Of a DNA stretch of 64,000 nt, positions 47,230 through 59,769 are shown one piece after another. The notes under the pieces are model-generated. The model searched no databases, was not told the DNA's origin, and was given only the letters and a program-made list of their open reading frames with translations. This DNA comes from Saururus chinensis (Eukaryota > Streptophyta > Magnoliopsida > Piperales > Saururaceae), in assembly GCA_035235625.1 (NCBI GenBank), contig CP141145.1, positions 24,182,563-24,246,562 of the forward strand, written 5' to 3'. The stretch's first letter is position 1; every line of letters starts with the position of its first letter. The translations under genes and the position numbers were made by a program.

Positions 47230-50200
47230 TGTGGCATCCTTTCGCAAGAATTAATTTACTACTTTTACAAAAAATCAAACCAAACAAACACACAAAAACC
47301 ACATGAGATTTTTTTTATGTAGAAACCCAACTGAGAAAAATCACATGACCTTTCTATGAACTAAAATTAATACACTAGGAAATAAAACTTTTACAAAGAC
47401 TCAATATTGTTACCAACCTAACATTCTAGAAGTCCAACTCCAATTGTATTGCAACCAAAGTCCTTCTTGGTGCTTATGAACTTGAACTCCTTGTTGTTTT
47501 CTCCTTCCTCAGCACAATCTCTTGAAGTTGAAGCTTTGATCAACATCTATCTTGATTTGTTCCAACCTTCAACATGTTTGTGATGTGGTTTGTGTCTCTC
47601 ACAAAACTCAAATCAATTAATAAGAAGTTTTTGAATCAAATTCTCTCACCTTTCTTTTAATTTCATTCAAAAACTTTCAAAGGTGTGTGAAGGAATTTGC
47701 AAAAAAATCACTCTATTTTCTCTTAATGAAAACCCTTCATTCCTCCTCAATTTCGTCACTTTAAGATTTTTATATAGTAGTTTAAGTTAGTTTAGCTCTT
47801 ATTGTTTTAATAAGAATCAAATTCTCTCAAATAGACCTATATCAAGTAACCATAGGGCAGACTGATCAATCATTCTACATGGCGATTGATCATCCTCTAT
47901 ACTATTCACAATTGATCAATCCTTTCAATAGTCCAATCGATTATTTACTATTCAGGACCATGACTAAACTCTTCCCGGTCAATTTTTCCACTAGATAATA
48001 GATCGTTTGATGTTCTAGAAAAAATCTCTCACTTTATTCAAGACCGATCGATACTTGTTCGAGGATGATTAATCGTGTATAAACAATTTGTGATTTTTTC
48101 CTTTTTCTTCCATTCTTTTCCTAGCACTCACATATAATAAAATCAATAAAATCCTAAGTGACAATGTGCATATGTAATTTACCTTTTCTTCTTTAAACTT
48201 CAATCACTCTTCATAAGTCTTCAATCTTAAATTTTCAAAGCACATTTCCTCTAATTCTTCAAGTCACTCAATGTAATACCCCACTTTTTTGATTATGTCT
48301 AACGAAGGGGGTTAGAGATAATTAGTGTTTTTCTAATAAATTATAGACAATTTTGAAGGTTGAAACCTCCATATTTGAGTAGAGCTCAAAGAAACGATTG
48401 TAACAAATTAAAGAACAGGCGAAACGGAGGTCGGGACCGGAATTTATGACCTTTGAGACTCGTAGAAAATAGGCAGAACCTACTTGGAAAGAGCATGATT
48501 TATTGCATTAAGTGGGTTACTATCGAAGGGCTCGTCAATACGAGTCCAACGGTACCAAGAACGCGCAAATCTGAATCCGGGGTAGGGAGATACGTGTGTT
48601 TGAAGAAAGATGAAGAAAAAATAAAAAATAAAAGGAAAATGAAAAACGGCGAGCGGCTGGAGCCCCGCAGCGCGGAGCGCATGCGCCCACAAAATTGCGG
48701 ACGCCATAGATACATAGGCGTGACCCACATCGCACGTGGTTTCGGCGGGCGCCACCACCGAATCCAAGGTGCTGCCAGAAATGGCAGCGTGACGCCGTAG
48801 TTTCTGCGAGCCGGGGGCCTATAAAACCCCCATTTTATTCTGATTTTCAATCAGAACTTCTCCTCCCCCATTTCTCACCATTTTGAGTATGATTAAGGCT
48901 GTCCAAGAGGCGTTCTTAAGTAAATCGAGTGTGTTCTATGCAATAGAGTGGTCCTTTCTTCGAGTTGGAGACCATATAAAGAGGAAACATCCCAAGAGAA
49001 GGAGAGATCCTTCTTGTTGCCCTCGAGCACCAACAATCTCTTTTTTTTCTGTTTCTAAGCATCCTAGTTTCGATTTAGTCCACCTAGGAGGCACTCTTGA
49101 CTAAATCTAGCGTGCTCTTCACAATGGAAGGGTCCGTTCTATGAGTTGGCGACCGTATGAGGAGGAAATGCCCTGAGACAAGGAGAAGCCCTGCCCGCTG
49201 TCCTCAAGCACCAGAGAAAGAAAAAAGAATTAGAAGTAAGACATGGTTCTGTCCGAAGTTTTTGGGCCATAACCAGAAAACCAATCCCGAGTAGGGGAGG
49301 TTCTATCTGCCACCTATGGCATGAAAAATGAGAAGAATCTCTGGCAAGGAGAACGTATGTACGTAGTCTTTTAGTGCAAGACGAGGAATGTATAGAGGCT
49401 AGAGGAAGCTCCGTTTACTGCCTTTGAATCCTAAGGGGAGGATGTTAAGAAGAAAAGAGCAACTCTGAATACCATTACCTTACGAGACATGAGAGGAGTA
49501 AGTATTTCTGGCATTCCTTTTAAGAGCTGTATGTGCTAAATTACAATGTGTGCTATGCTATGCCATGATCCTTTGTGCTCTAATCTGTTATGCTTTGATG
49601 TGACATGTTTATGTACCATTTTTCTCTAGGGTAGAGCAAGACGTATGTGTGTGTGTTCGGTCTCGGCTCAGTGATAGAGCGAGATGTGTGTATGTAGTTT
49701 TGTTCTTGCTCTATAGTAGAGCGAGATGTACATTTTCATTGGCTTATTAATTTCCGCTTGACTCTGATATATGATGAATTTTTGTATAACTCCGACTAAA
49801 TATCAGTATATACATATTTTAATGTATATGATTTTGTGATACTTGTTGTATGTAATAGCCGTTAGGCAAAACTGCGTCTGGATCCGATCGTGTTGGAATA
49901 ATATCCAATACCTACATAGGCAACCAACCACAAGACAACATTGGCCCGATCCAAATCAATAATATGTATATGTTTTATTTTGTTTTACATGCGACGAACT
50001 ATAAAGCTTCGTTGTGTGTAAGTGTCGGTTACAACCTAAGTCTACGTATGAGGAAGCCTTGAAGCTCCGTAGTGCGTAGACGATTGTTGTACCTCTTGCA
50101 CACAGACAATGATTCCTGGTTCAAGGAAAGAAAATTTTCTATTAATAATTTTGTGGGCTCGGCTTAGGTCGGGTCATTACACTCAATTCCAAATCTGACT

Positions 50201-50296
50201 GGAACTAATCTAATTAGACTTCACAAGACTTAATCACACACTCAAACGATCATAATTTTGATCATCGAACTATAGGCAATACATGTATATATGTCA
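47230..50296 (-). mobile_element. Copia-type LTR, copy 3, split by a nested LTR
   Basis: On the minus strand it starts TGACATATATACATG at 50296, has tgatcaaaattatgatcg, then gtctaattagattag (50210-50180). After the nested insert it continues through a GATCGATCGGTC-like region (48040-48060), a TATA box TATATAAAAA at 47778-47769, and a 3' part with gttgggtttctacataaaa. The order matches copies 1, 2 and 4. As the lower-coordinate LTR with copia pol on the minus strand to its right, it could be the 3' LTR of the element whose 5' LTR is copy 4, though the gap between (50.3-51.9 kb) is not explained. Confidence 0.6.
48272..50181 (+). mobile_element. Solo LTR, 1910 bp, 5-bp target duplication CTCAA
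   Basis: CTCAA at 48267-48271 and 50182-50186 flank the unit exactly. The termini TGTAATACCCCAC and CGGGTCATTACA give TG...CA with TGTAAT/ATTACA inverted ends. A plus-strand TATA box in GGCCTATAAAACCCC lies at about 48816-48830. Two diverged units of about 190 bp (48890-49075 and 49085-49215) share gaggc(g/a)(t/c)tctt, taaat(c)gag/ctag-gtg and a gaccata/gaccgta-g-aggagga block, and the region resembles the LTR fragment at 7795-8879. No internal retrotransposon region exists between ends, so it is a solo LTR created after insertion. Confidence 0.85.
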
Positions 50297-51944
50297 TATA
50301 TATTCTTTCATATTCACCTTCCCTTCCTCTACAACTTGACTATTTCTATGGACTCTCACAATGAGCTTGGGCTCAATATCATAAATCCAATAGGGCTGAT
50401 ACCCATGTTGCATGGTGCACTCATAACTAAGGAGAATTTTTATGTTGGGCTCCAACTATCACAAATTCTAATAAACATTTCAACTATCTTGTCCCCAGTC
50501 ACATGCCCTTTCCCTTCCTCATCCAATATCATTGACATTGTCATCATTTTGATCATGCCCCCGAATGCCCCAAACCCCAAAGCCATTGTTAGCATGGAAG
50601 TATCATGTAGGCAATGATGTCGGCCACTAAATAAATGGCAGCAAAAGGAGCAAAAGTGGCTCCTCCTCCTCCCACTCGAGTGCTAAGAGGGGAGAAGACA
50701 AGCATGGAGGGAGGGGCTGGTGCCTAAGTCCTCGCCAATAAGGTAAAGGTAGCCATGGGCTTCTAGAAGAGGCCAACCACACCCAAGGAAGAAGTCGAGA
50801 GCTTGAGGGTGGTAGTGAATTAGAAGTGACCAATGTGTTTTATGTCATTGTCATCTTCCTGGGAGTCTAATGGAAACCTTGGTCAAACATAATATGTTCA
50901 AAAACTTGATTGAGGAATCATATCACTCACCTTAGCAACTAGTCAGCCGAGTAGGAAGCCACACTAAGATATTTCATATCCAAATTGTGATGAGGGGGGT
51001 GACTTAAGGGATTCATATACCATTGCCTCCCAGAGTCGGATGTGTCTAAAGTAAAACCCTAGCACCTCAAGTTCCTAGGTAGGAGTACACCCTCTTCCTC
51101 AACTTCCTGACAATGTAGACATATGACATGATGATGTTCATCCTGCAGGGCAACAACATGTATTAACTTCTTGATCTAGCAATGAAGGTGGGGCACGGGC
51201 AAGTGGGTGAAACTAAAAACAGGCAGTGGTGGTGTATGGGTGGATGTGTCAAGGACCCCAATAATATCCTCATTACCCCATTTCATATTGTTGTTTTTAT
51301 TTCTCTCTTACTCCCCCCCCCCAATATTTTCCTTATCACCCCATATGAAATAGAACATGCAACTCTATTTTGATGTTCGTCTTCCATCCTTTCCGTATAA
51401 CATATGTCGAGCAGTACTATTCATGTAGACGGTGGTCAAAAACCCTTATGACATCAATTATAATCCTTAGCAGTAGAATCATCTCTAGTAGTTCGTCCTT
51501 ATAATAATCCATAGCATTAGAGTCGAGAAGTAAATCAACCATATTATACATTTAACCTGATAGATCATCTTGAATGCCTATAGTGAGTACTAAGTCTTTT
51601 AGTAAATTAATCAAGCATAAAGTATTATTATTAATCTTAAAATTTTACTCAAATGATATTCAATTAGTCCTCTTAACTTAAGATTGTATTCATCATGCAT
51701 TACTAGTCTAACCCACTATGTACAATACTTCACAATTCAAAAATGTTTCATATGATATTTCAGCTATATGATTAAAAAGATAAAAGTTAATTTTGTTTTT
51801 TCTAAAATTTTATGGAAACAAATCAAATTAACACTAAACCACCATAAGCAAACCAAACTACCAAAAACTTCCAAAAGATTGAAAATAGCTTTTGTTGTAA
51901 TTGATGTCCCAAAAGATTGTAATACAAATAAGGGACAAAATTTC
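50297..51944. other. Spacer between LTR copy 3 and the copia pol remnant
   Basis: No gene recognised. A C-rich phrase at about 51311-51321 (run of C) and accccaataatatcctcattacccc at 51255 resemble a stretch near 58076-58200. It may contain the downstream region of the copia element or further insertions. Confidence 0.3.
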
Positions 51945-54900
51945 ATATTAAATTACTTTGGACAAGCAAGTCCAATGATTTTTCTAAGTTAATAAACCTA
52001 TTGAAATCTAAAGGTTTTGTGAAAATGTCAGCCAATTGAAACCTTGTTGAAATATGTTCAAAATTAACAATATGATCCTCAACCAAATCTCGAATAAAAT
52101 GATGTCTAATATTAATATGTTTTTTTATGAGAATGTTGAACAGAATTTTGTGAAATCTTAATTAAATTTATATTATCACAATATAAAGTCATTTTTCCTT
52201 GACATATTCTATAATCAAATAGCATTCTTTTCATCCACATTAATTACGTACAACCACTACCAAGAGCTATATATTCAGCTTCTGCAATTGATAAAGGAAC
52301 ATAGTTTTTCTTTTTACTATGTCAGTAAACTAAATAATTTCCTACATAAAATCATCCATCTGAGATACTTTTCCTATCATCTACATTTCCCTCCTAATCA
52401 GCATTTAAATATCCCACTAGTTCAAAAGTAGTGTCAAATAGAAACCATATCAGATAGATCTACTCACATATTTTATTATTCTCTTAACAACATTCATGTG
52501 GAAGTATTTAGTATCAACTTGATATCTACCACATACTCTCACACTTAAGGAAATATATGAATAACTAGCAATTAAGTACAAAATACTACCAATCGTGCTT
52601 CTATATTGTTTAACAAATTTATGTAAAGTATTTTTACTTAACATGACAAAAGAAGACATAGGTGTCTCAGCATATTTTATATTTTGAAGTCCAAATTCCT
52701 TCACCATTCTTTAGAAAACTTTGATTGTGAGAACTCACACATTTTATTATTTTCTTAACATCAATTATGTGAGATTCTTTAGGATTAGATTGATATATTG
52801 CACATACAAAGATCTGGATGACTATTTTTTAAGTATAAAAGACAATCATACTTTTATAAAAAGTTTGTTCAACATATTTACCTAACTCATTTTTACATAA
52901 CTTTATGGAAGCAGATATAGGTGTCTTAGCATGTTTTACATCTTAAAGTCCAAATTTCTTCACTAATTCTTTAGTAAACTTTGATTGTGAGATGAATATT
53001 CTAGAATCAGTTTGTTGTAACTTCAAACTAAGAAAATAGGTTCGTGAACCTTCCATACTCATCTCAAATCCCTAACATCTCTTTTGCAAAAGGTTTGGCG
53101 AGATTATTACTTGTAGATTCACAAATGATGTCATCCACATGCCATCATAGCATGTTTTTCATATTTCTTGACAAATAAGGTCTTGTCAATACCTTCTCTT
53201 GTATAACCCTTCTTTGTAAGATATTGTGTCAATCTATCATACCATATACTTGGAGCTTGTTTCAATTCATAGAAGGCTTTCTTCAACTTATACACATAAT
53301 TAGGATGATGAGGGTTAATAAAACCCTTACGATGTTCGACATAGACTTCCTCTTCAAGTTCCCATTCAAAAAAGTACTCTTGACATCCATTTGATATGTA
53401 TTGAATTTTAAATAACAAGCCATAACAAGAAGCAATCTAACATATTCAAGTATAAAAAGAGGAGCAAATGTTTCATCAAAATCAATTCTTTCTGCCTGTT
53501 GTAGCCTTAAGCAACCAATCTTGCTTTATTTCTTACCACATTTCCTTGTTCATCTGTCTTATTCTTGTAAATCAACTTTGTACCTATCACATTGCATTGA
53601 TTAGGTATAGGAACAAGAAACTAAAGATCATTCCTTATAAATTTACCTAGTTCCTCTTGCATTACATTAATCAAAATTTCATCCTCAAGAACTTCATCAT
53701 GTTTTTGGTTTTGTAAGAGATACATCACAAGAAAGGTTTATTTGCTCTTCCAATTGATGTCATGTTCTTACTCCTTCATTGATATCACCAATTACATTAG
53801 TTTTAGGTTGGTCTTTTTGAACCTAATTTAGTGCTTAGTTAGATTGAACTTTTGGTTCTTGCTCTTCTTCATGAGCTTCAGTTTTATGTATCCAACCATC
53901 ATCATGGATATCCACTTGTATCTATTCTACTTTTGCATCACTAAAAATATTAGTTGAATTATCACAATCATAACAGTTATTAACTTTTTACTTTCCTTTC
54001 TCATGTTGAATATCTTAATTTTTAAAAATTTCTGCATCATTTACAGCCACATTAAAAGACTCTATGACAGTGAGCTTTTTTTTTTTATTAAAAAGCCTAT
54101 ATGCCCTACATGTCAAGGAATATCTAAGGAAATTTTCATTGTCACTCTTGCTATCAAATTTTCTTAGGGTTTCTCTATCTCTTAAGATGTGACAAGGGCT
54201 TTCAATGACACTGAAGTATTTGACAATGAGTTTTTGTTTACTTCTCCACAACTCATAAAGTGTTTGGATTGTACCAAGTCTTCAATATACTCCATTTAAG
54301 GTGAATGTTGCAGTGCTTATAGCTTTTGCCAAAAAATACTTAGCCAAATTCTTTTCATTTACCATAACCCTAGCCATGTCCTGAATAGTCTTATTCTTTC
54401 TTTCAGTTATTCCATTTTGTTTAGTGGTTTTAGGGCCTAAGAACTCATGATGAATTCCTTATTTGTCATAAAACTTTTTTAACTTAGAGTTAGTGAATTC
54501 ACCACCTTTAATACTTTTAATATGTTGAATGTGTAGGTCGCTTATGTTTTGTATAGTAAGGGCAATTGCTTTGAATACTTCAAAAACATTTGACTTCTCT
54601 CTAAGAAAATTTACTCAAGTAAATCTTCATAGGTCATCTACTATCACCAAGATGTACTTTTTACTACCTAAACTAGTTGTTAGCATTGGTCCTATAAGGT
54701 CCATGTGTATTAACTCCAATGTTCTCTCATTTCTAACATGTTTTAATTTTTTATGATGGAATTTTGACTGTTCACCCTTTTAACAAGAACCACATACAAA
54801 GTTTTTAGGAGCTTTCAAAATAGTGGTACCTTTAATGATCCCTTCCTTTGTTATTTTTGTCAAATATTTGAAATTCACATGTTCTAACCTTTGATGCCAC

Positions 54901-55410
54901 AAGTACGTATTATCAAGCAAGGACAAGTTTGCAAAATAAATCGGATAAAGCAAAAAACAATTATCATGAGCTTTGAACCTTTTACACAAGTCATTCCAGA
55001 TTTCTCAATGATACAACGAGCCTTCTTTGTAAACTTCACAGTAAAACCAGAATCACAAATTTGACCAATACTTAAAATATGAACTTTCAAACCACTAATA
55101 TATAAAACATTATCAAAATTAGGCAATCCAAATACTTTCAATATTCTTATCCCATCTATTTTTACGTACTTTAATATCTAAAGGTAATTTTGACATCATA
55201 CTTCTTCACTAAATTAGTAAACCTAGATTTGTCACTAATCATGTGCTTTGAACATCTACTATATAAGTACCACATGTTAGAATGTTGAGTTTTCATGGAA
55301 GTGTGCACTACATAGCATTTCACATCCCTTTTCTTTACCCAAATTGTTTTTGTTTTTACAAATTCTCGAAGATCACTATAAGTTTTAATCATATTTGACA
55401 TTTTCAAGAG
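51945..55410 (-). pseudogene. Decayed Ty1/copia pol: protease, integrase, reverse transcriptase, RNase H
   Basis: In transcript order: a protease-like segment WYLYSRCSKHMISDKSRF (about 55310-55260), in which the catalytic Asp-Ser/Thr-Gly is lost; a GAG-pre-integrase zinc motif WHQRLEHVNF...FVCGSC (about 54910-54780); an integrase core with HMDLIGP (about 54710), a decayed second block IKGGEF, and NGITERKN; a reverse transcriptase with VYKLKKAFYELKQAPSIWYD (about 53320-53230) and HVDD at 53141-53130 in place of the usual YVDD; then RNase H with YLVYWHSKKKNY and IAEAEYIALGSGC (about 52320-52230) and FQLADIFTKPL (about 52030). PR-INT-RT-RH is the copia order. Many stops and frameshifts are present, so nothing functional remains. 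It probably belongs with the LTR at 56.2-57.3 kb. Confidence 0.85.
52452..53004. repeat. Diverged tandem duplication (about 275-bp units) within the copia reverse transcriptase
   Basis: Two adjacent stretches (about 52452-52727 and 52731-53004) each encode on the minus strand the same run: a K(E/K)FGL-(Q/-)-(N/D)(I/V)K(Y/H)A(E/K)TP segment followed by a K(F/Y)V(K/E)Q segment, and each ends in the plus-strand phrase ctttgattgtgaga. The outer unit keeps HDWxxFVL-like remnants, while the inner unit keeps YRSTIGSILYLIAS. Confidence 0.65.
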
Positions 55411-56214
55411 TTATGGTATTCAGTATTTGTTCTTTCTTGTGATAACCATTGTGAGCAAACTTATGAGAGTTTCTTAGTAAATCATGTGTGTGAGCCCTAT
55501 ATCCAAGATTTTAAACTTTTGTACATAGCCCTTTAAGTTTCTCCCATCGATGTGATTTGTCTAAGCAAATCAATTCTAACATTTCTCTTACAATTTTTGG
55601 ATTCTTCACTAATTTGTTTTTATTTGACTCAAATTTAGTCACTAGTTCCTTCTTTAGCAATTGTTTTCCAATTAAAAGTTAAAAAGTTGAAGTACTAGCT
55701 TCATTGTAATAAAAATTTCTAGCCTTGAATTTAGTGCTTCTTAGGGAATTTGTGTTTTTATGTCCCACATAACCTAAACCATTTTTATCACTTTAATTCT
55801 TCTTTTATTTTTTAATTTTCTCAAGTAATTCAAGATTTTTTATATCACACAAGGATTTGTCATGCACAAGTTCAGAATTTTTATGTTCTATACTACAAAA
55901 TTTTACTCTAAGCACTTCAATTCATCAAAAATATGATAATTCCAAGTCACAATAAAATTTGGAACAAATAGAGACAAACTAAGCGTATTTTTGAATTCTA
56001 TGGCAACCAAAACACAATTAACCCAAAAAAATATAGAATAATATTAAAAAATATTCAAATATCCCCAGCTACTACTTGTTTATTTGTGAATTATATGTGT
56101 AGCATAGACAAACCGAGAGAAATAAAGTGTCTCTAACTTGAAAATAAGTTATAAAGTTTATCTTCTCCTTTTTAAATAAAATAATCACATATTTTGTTCA
56201 AATTAGCATGCCTA
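55411..56214 (-). pseudogene. Probable decayed gag C-terminus and leader of the copia element
   Basis: Between the protease-like segment and LTR copy 4. On the minus strand, scattered charged and Asn/Lys-rich runs (for example around KGLGYVGHKNTNS near 55790-55745) occupy the position where the C-terminal gag region of copia elements lies. Stops are frequent, no intact zinc knuckle was seen, and a primer-binding site was not identified. Confidence 0.4.
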
Positions 56215-57255
56215 ATTCCAATTTGTTCTAACAAAAATTAGCAATCAAATCAAAAAGAAAACACATAATTTTTTTACGTACAAACCCAACAAGGGAAAAA
56301 CTATGTGCCACTTTGTCCATATCAACTATGCACCATGTAAACCTGGGATTACAAAATTACCGAGTACAAAGATAAATTACTCCTTATTTTCTTCAATTGG
56401 TTGGTTCTTCACACTACTTTTGAATTCTGACTCAACCACTCCTTGGTTGTTTACTGGCCATAGCTTGATCTTATTCTCTTTGTTCCTTTAAATCAAAGTA
56501 GATATTTCATCTCCTTCTTTTAGAATGAATCTTCTATTCTCCTTGATCTTCTCAACAACCATTCTCTACAAACACCATGCCTCACATGTATTTCTATGCT
56601 CTCATCTCACCTCTAATCACTCTTTTTTATTACTCTAGAAGACTAATTCTCTCAAAACTCCATTAAAGCAACTCCACAGAAGGTCTCTAATTTTTCTAGG
56701 CCTTCTCTCATTTTTTATTATGTCCCAAACCCTATTTATAGACTCCCAAGTCTCAAAAGGAAAAAGACTCCAAGTAGGAATCCAAATCAAAGCAAAGAAG
56801 TTTAATTTAGGAAATTCTTCACTCAATCGATTAATTTTTCCACACAGCAATCAATCGATCCTTGTTCTTTTCCCTTATGACATCCAATAATTGGTCCATC
56901 GACCCAGCGATTGATCTATAACTCTTAGCCTTGTTTTCAACAGTGTGTTTTTGGGTGTTAATCGATCGATCACTTCGATTCTGCTATAGTTCATTATCGA
57001 TCGATCATTCCAATCTGGTAATCGATCATTTTGATTATATTTTTTATTTTTCAATATAAAAACCTCCAATTCTCACTATTTTTTCACCTAAGGTGTCTTT
57101 TATCCTAAAGTTTGTGAATGCGATATGTGTGTGTATTTGTACTTGATGAGCCTATGATTTGAGTTTTCCTTTCAGATCACCTTCAGACTTATGCTGACTC
57201 AAAAATACACATCAATGACTTTGTTTTGATCACATAAACAAGTTAATACATGACA
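56215..57255 (-). mobile_element. Copia-type LTR, copy 4 (probable 5' LTR of the pol remnant)
   Basis: The minus-strand start is TGTCATGTATTAACTTG at 57255, followed by tgatcaaaacaaagtc, then several (A/T)TCGATCGATCA phrases (56960-57030), TATAAATAGGG at about 56740-56730, and a 3' part with gttgggtttgtacgt (56295-56275). It matches copies 1-3 in order. It has the right place and orientation to be the 5' LTR of the copia remnant to its left. The lower boundary is approximate. Confidence 0.65.
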
Positions 57256-58306
57256 TAAGATCACTTATGTTCTTTTAAAGAAGACATGAGATTACAATCA
57301 AGAGAAGAAGAACATGAGATTGAAAGTATAAACTCAAAAAAACATGAAGGGATTTACCTAAAATTAAGCCTTCCATTCTTGCAGGGGGTAGAGCACTCCA
57401 AACCCATAACATATCTTAGCCCACCCCAAATGCGATGAATGGCCAATGTGAGTATTTATTCTAAGGGTGAGTAAGTGGGATTTGCATGGACCCAACAAAA
57501 AAATAAGTAAACCCAATTACAGAAATTGACTAAAATGAATGTGACAATGCTCAAACCCATCTAAGATATCAAGTGAAGGCAGAGGCCTAAGAAGTTGGTG
57601 AGACGACGCCGGTTCTAGAGTGGGGCCCAATTCCTTAGTATAAGGAATTATATGAAAAATTACAACAATTGGTGTGGTAAATTGCTAGTTTAAGCTGGGC
57701 ACTAATGTTTCCCAACTAAATTCAAAACAAGGCCACAAAATTTCATAATTAAACCAAACCATCGCACAATAAAGCATAGTAAATAGTAAAACTTTACAAT
57801 TCTCATACATCATATCTTGTAAGATCACATCATTAATCATCCACATACATATCACATGTAAATTGATATTGTATCTCAAGAATTTAATTATATAAATTAG
57901 AAGTTCTCATCAAAATACTTGACATATCTTATGCGACCTCAAGGATTGCATTTGGATCAAATGTTTTAAAGAGAGATGGTATGGCCACTCAATTTAGCCA
58001 CTCTCTGTGTTGCTCATGAATAAAATAGAAGCTTATGTCCTTTTCGATTATATTTTTTAAGAACACTTCTATATGAACCCCAATAATCTCCTTAATACCC
58101 CATTTCTAACTTACTTGATTTGAAATTGTAAAAATCTCTCATAAGCAATTTTATCAATTATTTTCTCTCGTATATCCCTCAATATCTCTCATTACCCCAC
58201 GCCCAAGAATCCCCTTCTCTCTCAAATGCATTTGCTCATCTGCCCTAACCACTCACCCTCCATATATGCCATATGATTCTGTGATATAGATCATGTTTTA
58301 TATATA
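57256..58306. other. Intergenic DNA, no gene seen
   Basis: AT-rich sequence with a pyrimidine-rich zone of ATCTC and ACCCC phrases at 58076-58255. No supported gene. Confidence 0.35.
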
Positions 58307-58345
58307 CTAGTTGGAGTGCACGTGGTGCACGCCAACATATTCAAA
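58307..58345 (-). mobile_element. Helitron-like 3' terminus (hairpin plus CTAG)
   Basis: Read on the minus strand: GGCGTGCACCACGTGCACTCC, which folds as a GTGCAC/GTGCAC stem (58330-58325 with 58321-58316) around a 3-base loop with extra GG/CC pairing outside one mismatch, then AACTAG ending at 58307, then T of an AT-rich target. Helitrons end in a short GC-rich hairpin 6-12 bases before CTRR and insert between A and T. The body would extend to higher coordinates; a matching 5' TC end was not identified. Confidence 0.45.
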
Positions 58346-58440
58346 TTGATGATGAGATGTGAGCTCAAATAAAATCATGGTGAGTAAGATTTACCTACAA
58401 AGTGGTTCAACATAATCCCATTTTATATTTCTAGTTATTT

Positions 58441-58674
58441 AATAGCAGCTGCCTCCTTGATGAACTTCTTTGATGGTGGTAGTGGAGGAATAAGTGGACT
58501 TGCGTCGTTGTGCTCATTCCTAGAGTTGATAGGCGTTTGACCACGACCATTGTCTCGTGAAGAACTGCAACAAAAAGAAATTATGGGAAACTTTAAAAAC
58601 TTATTTTCAATTATTTCAAACATTGTTATAGATTGGATAATAACATTCTCAGCTATTGAGCAAAAAACCAACAT
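58441..58674 (-). other. Unrecognised open frame next to the Helitron-like end
   Basis: About 78 codons ending at a TAA at 58441, with a C-terminal stretch rich in Ser, Pro, Asn and Lys (SPLIPPLPPSKKFIKEAA). Helitrons often carry replication-protein-A-like or captured gene fragments on this strand, but I do not recognise this sequence. It may be the last exon of a captured or Helitron-encoded gene, or chance. Confidence 0.25.
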
Positions 58675-59292
58675 CCTTGTCTCAACTAGAAGATATAAAA
58701 TATGATTTTATTGGAAAGAATACTCTTATTTCACTAACAATAAAATATTTCGTGGATAACATACAAATCTAAAACATAAGAAGATGTAGTTTTGGATAAT
58801 CACTTCCAAAAACATGAAGTCATAAGCATTTATTTACATTAAAAACTAGTAGATTTAAAACGGTCAAGTTCAATGTTAAAAGTTACAATACTCTTTGTCA
58901 GAAAATTTACAATTAATTCAATACATATCAAACTGCAATAAATCCTAACCATGCTTGGAATTTATAACCATTTAAAGATCAATTAGAGGGTTGTTTTCTT
59001 AATTGTCCAAACTCTATCATAGAATAGTATGATACAAGCTTCATAAATGCAACACATATCTAACATAATCAAAGTCTATTTCCCTAATCACCGCAAAAGA
59101 ACAACATGAACTTTCACTCAAAATTTATTTATACTATAAGTACTCATGATTAAATGCTTTTGACAAAAGTATGTCCAATCTTATTATTCATAGAAGCAAC
59201 AAACATTGTAATTAAGAAATTATGAATTGAAGAAAAATATCAATGAACCTAAATTTTCAAAACAACATGACTTACTATCAAATATCAAAGGT
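58675..59292. other. Intergenic DNA, no gene seen
   Basis: AT-rich DNA without recognised features; possible interior of a Helitron-like element. Confidence 0.3.
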
Positions 59293-59472
59293 AGGCTATT
59301 CCTCTCAAACTAATAGTCACATTCACTACCTATTAAATCTTCAAAATCCACGATGCTATAGATTCTCTCTCTATATATATAGAGGCTATTCCTCTCAAAC
59401 TAATAGTCACATTCACTACCTATTAAATCTTCAAAATCCAAGATGCTATAGATTCCCTATATATATAGAGAG
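59293..59472. repeat. Tandem duplication, 90-bp unit, near-identical copies
   Basis: AGGCTATTCCTCTCAAACTA begins at 59293 and 59383. The copies differ by only a few bases (for example ccacgatgc versus ccaagatgc) and end in a TATATATAGAG run. The high identity implies a recent event, likely helped by the tatatataga microsatellite at each junction. Confidence 0.9.
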
Positions 59473-59769
59473 AGAGAACAAAGATAAAAAAACCATGATT
59501 GAGAACTGAGTGAAAAATGAAAATGAATAATCCATGAACTAGATTAGGCCAAGACCACAATGACTATTTTTCTCATTTGAATTGCTTTTGAAAAACCAAA
59601 TAGAACTATTAATGAATAAAGTTTCAAACAACATATGCATTAATATGACCAAAACTTCAAGCTCAAAAAAATCTCCCCAATGAGATTGGAAATGATTCTG
59701 ACATCCAATAAACAACATTTACAACATGCCAAATCAACTATGTAATAAAGCAACTAAACATCATCACAG

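Noticed and set aside
48453-48850. Frames of about 95-116 codons on both strands
   Set aside because: They lie inside the solo LTR bounded by CTCAA and around its TATA box; no retroelement protein similarity.
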